Below, piece after piece: positions 31,505 to 32,981 of a DNA stretch of 32,981 nucleotides (position 1 is its first letter; the number at the start of each line of letters is the position of its first letter). Source of the stretch: a virus; the IMG/VR virus record IMGVR_UViG_3300042565_002211, positions 1 through 32,981 of that record. One strand, written 5' to 3'. The translations under genes were made by a program, and so were the position numbers. The notes under the pieces were generated by a model. The model made no database searches, had not been told where the DNA came from, and saw nothing but the letters and a program-made list of their open reading frames with translations.

Positions 31505-31975
31505 TTATCGGGCCACAGGGTTTTGACTAGACAACAATTGGAATTTTACTACGCCAGTACCAGCAAGGGCTTCAACAACTCGACCGATAGCTAAAGCAGC
31601 GGAAGCAACTTTAACCAAGGATTGAGGCTGAAGAACGTTAGATACGGAAGTGGGGCCAACAAAATCCCCAACTAAAAGAGCGGAACCAGTATAATCACCA
31701 GCGTAGATACCAGAGCAATCAACCCGAATCTGGTTGGCTACCGAGTTACCGTACACAAGTGCTATATCTGCCCTCTTTAATTGACCTGACACACCTAGGA
31801 AAGCACTTGCAAACGCAGTTTGAGTGGTTGCCAAATTGGTATCCCAAGGAAAATCAAGAGCGGAGATCGCACTACCGGAAGATAGGGCTACTAGATCGCC
31901 AACTTGAATCGCCTTATTGGTGGCAACTGGAGCCACCACAGGATTAGTCGCATTGAAACTGTAAGTAATCGCCAT
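31505..31975 (-). CDS. capsid cement/decoration-like protein, DUF2190-like (156 aa)
   Basis: A 156-residue Ala/Val/Gly/Ser-rich, beta-rich protein starting at ATG 31975 with AAGGAG upstream. It carries the general pattern of DUF2190-type capsid cement proteins: I-Q-V-G-D-L-V-A-L-S-S-G, L-G-V-S-G, Y-A-G-D-Y-T-G-S-A-L-L-V-G-D-F-V-G and a closing A-I-G-R-V-V-E-A-L. Cement proteins bind the outside of the shell and stabilise it. The position directly before the capsid gene in the transcript is the usual one. DUF2190 is my best guess from pattern alone. Confidence 0.65.
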   Translation of the reverse strand: MAITYSFNATNPVVAPVATNKAIQVGDLVALSSGSAISALDFPWDTNLATTQTAFASAFLGVSGQLKRADIALVYGNSVANQIRVDCSGIYAGDYTGSALLVGDFVGPTSVSNVLQPQSLVKVASAALAIGRVVEALAGTGVVKFQLLSSQNPVAR

Positions 31976-31998
31976 TGATAGGACTCCTTAATGATGGC

Positions 31999-32607
31999 TT
32001 ACTTGCCAAGGACATTTTCACGGAACTGTTGATAATTCGACTCGCCTTGGATTGCAGTCGAACTAACTGGCTTAACACTAGCTCTAACAAGAGCAACCTT
32101 TTTCCTGTCTTCAATCGCTTCTGCCCACATCGTTTCACCGATAGCGGAAAGTTGCTTTACAAACACAGGGGTTGCTTCCAATTTATTCTCTTTAAGCAGA
32201 GAGAATATTTTTTCTTCATTGAGTTTTTCGGCCTTCCACTTGCGAAGGTCTTCAAGTTCTTTTAAAGATTCTTCAAGTTCATCTTCGGTTGGATCTTCTT
32301 CAGTATCACCAACTTTAGCTTGTGCTGGTGTTCCAGAAGTAGGATTTCCTGTTACATCAGAGGTTTCAGCGGTCATATCACCACCGAGGCCAGTTGCAGC
32401 AGCAATAAGATCAAGAATCATCTTGCCTTTTGCCGAACCTTCACCTGGGCCAACGCAAATTTCCATAATTTTCTTGAGCATATCAGAAGCTGGTTCTTCT
32501 TGAGCCGGTGCAGCAGCAGGTGCTTCTGTGGGTGCAGCATCTGGAACCTCTTCCTTATACATTTCCTTGACAGGATTTTCTTCGGTCATCATTTTGTCAT
32601 TTTTCAT
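31999..32607 (-). CDS. nested scaffolding protein from an internal start (202 aa)
   Basis: Inside the protease gene, in the same frame, ATG 32607 is preceded by a perfect AAGGAG (32619-32614) with 6-base spacing, stronger than most start sites in the window. It lies just after the protease domain's final V-D-L-V-A-N-P-A segment. The product would be the Ala/Pro/Glu-rich linker and coiled C-terminal part, as in the lambda C/Nu3 arrangement where an internal start makes a scaffold in excess over the protease. Seen: start, spacing, frame and position. Inferred: scaffold function. Confidence 0.72.
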   Translation of the reverse strand: MKNDKMMTEENPVKEMYKEEVPDAAPTEAPAAAPAQEEPASDMLKKIMEICVGPGEGSAKGKMILDLIAAATGLGGDMTAETSDVTGNPTSGTPAQAKVGDTEEDPTEDELEESLKELEDLRKWKAEKLNEEKIFSLLKENKLEATPVFVKQLSAIGETMWAEAIEDRKKVALVRASVKPVSSTAIQGESNYQQFRENVLGK

Positions 32608-32981
32608 TGCAGTCTCCTTGGATTCAAAAATGGTGGTGGTAGTTGCAGGGTTAGCAACTAGATCCACCGATCTTACTCTGTCGATTCGGACAACTCTTTC
32701 TGTACCATCTTGATCTGGAATCGATTTTCCACTAACGAGATGGGAAAAGCCTACATCACCGAGGCCATTATTTTCTGCGAACCACAAAAACGAATCAATC
32801 CCATCAGCATGGGGGTTGTATCTGAAGTCAGCGTATAAACCTTCTGAGGTAAAGCGGACATTTTGAAGCCATCCTAGCCGATCAGAAAACAAAGGTGCTT
32901 CGGTTTTGTGGTCTTTATTTACTGGAGCGTTTTCGTATAGCGGAACCGCATCACGAATCGCTTTTGGATCGTAGATTCTGC
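31999..32981 (-). CDS. prohead protease with C-terminal scaffold region (5' partial)
   Basis: The frame is open to the right edge and lacks its start. The visible part begins in R-I-Y-D-P-K-A-I, with V-N-K-D-H-K at about 32920-32905 (His codon 32908-32910, candidate catalytic His), then G-D-V-G-F-S-H-L with Ser at 32743-32745 (candidate nucleophile) and I-D-R-V-R-S-V-D-L-V-A-N-P-A, the C-terminal signature of phage S78-like maturation proteases. The rest is Ala/Pro/Glu-rich linker followed by a coiled, acidic/basic scaffold-like part (ELEESLKELEDLRKWKAEKL). It would cleave the scaffold and capsid N-termini during maturation. The gene also contains a nested start at 32607, listed separately. 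Confidence 0.8.
   Translation of the reverse strand, partial: RIYDPKAIRDAVPLYENAPVNKDHKTEAPLFSDRLGWLQNVRFTSEGLYADFRYNPHADGIDSFLWFAENNGLGDVGFSHLVSGKSIPDQDGTERVVRIDRVRSVDLVANPATTTTIFESKETAMKNDKMMTEENPVKEMYKEEVPDAAPTEAPAAAPAQEEPASDMLKKIMEICVGPGEGSAKGKMILDLIAAATGLGGDMTAETSDVTGNPTSGTPAQAKVGDTEEDPTEDELEESLKELEDLRKWKAEKLNEEKIFSLLKENKLEATPVFVKQLSAIGETMWAEAIEDRKKVALVRASVKPVSSTAIQGESNYQQFRENVLGK
32614..32619 (-). promoter_or_regulatory. internal ribosome binding site AAGGAG for the scaffold
   Basis: CTCCTT on the plus strand reads AAGGAG on the coding strand, six bases from the internal ATG at 32607. Its strength and location inside a long coding frame make it unlikely to be random and support a nested gene. 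Confidence 0.72.

Noticed and set aside
1-32981. tRNA genes, integrase, repressor or lysogeny functions
   Set aside because: None was recognised by eye. The window is incomplete, so absence here does not show that the phage is strictly lytic.

Overview
The window is part of a tailed double-stranded DNA phage or prophage genome. It is almost entirely coding, with head, tail, packaging and replication genes in canonical modules. No ribosomal RNA, convincing tRNA, CRISPR array, insertion sequence or integrase was seen. Tape-measure, tail-tube and lambda G/GT-like chaperone genes without a visible sheath gene suggest a siphovirus. Cys-rich small secreted proteins of the kind seen in Planctomycetes and their phages make a planctomycete host a reasonable but unproven guess. 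Most genes have strong AAGGAG-type ribosome binding sites, and many overlap by 1, 4 or 8 bases.

Layout. (1) Positions 2-7147, plus strand: the replication/recombination module. It holds a Sak4-like recombination ATPase (5' end outside the window), two DUF669 proteins, a tiny lipoprotein, two unknown proteins, an HNH nuclease, an SF2 helicase, and an 825-residue PrimPol-type primase with a DUF3987-like ATPase. (2) Positions 7086-9068, minus strand: a small unknown gene, terS and terL, with an extended -10 promoter in front. (3) Positions 9136-10783, plus strand: a three-gene island ending in a glycosyltransferase-like gene, set between the packaging and structural modules. (4) Positions 10890-32981, minus strand, transcribed right to left: prohead protease with a nested scaffold (5' end outside the window), cement protein, major capsid protein, small head-completion genes, two tail-tube paralogues, tail chaperones joined by a probable -1 frameshift, tape measure, distal-tail proteins, repetitive fibres, a set of small membrane/secreted proteins with a papain-like peptidase, and two tail-tip or surface proteins. 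The portal gene would be expected just beyond the right edge.

How it works together. The plus-strand module would copy and recombine the genome. TerS/TerL would package it into a prohead built by protease, scaffold and capsid protein. The chaperones and tape measure would build a long flexible tail whose fibres mediate adsorption. The cluster at 15117-17889 has no recognisable muramidase or amidase. It does have a complete papain-type catalytic site and one or two membrane proteins, so it is a candidate lysis or host-surface cassette.

Most notable signals are a canonical C CCA AAC slippery heptamer in the tail chaperone gene, a strong internal ribosome binding site that would release a scaffold from the protease gene, an easily missed 50-residue lipoprotein, the papain-like protease cassette, a (PT)42 linker in a fibre, and a 221-base out-of-frame terS/terL overlap.
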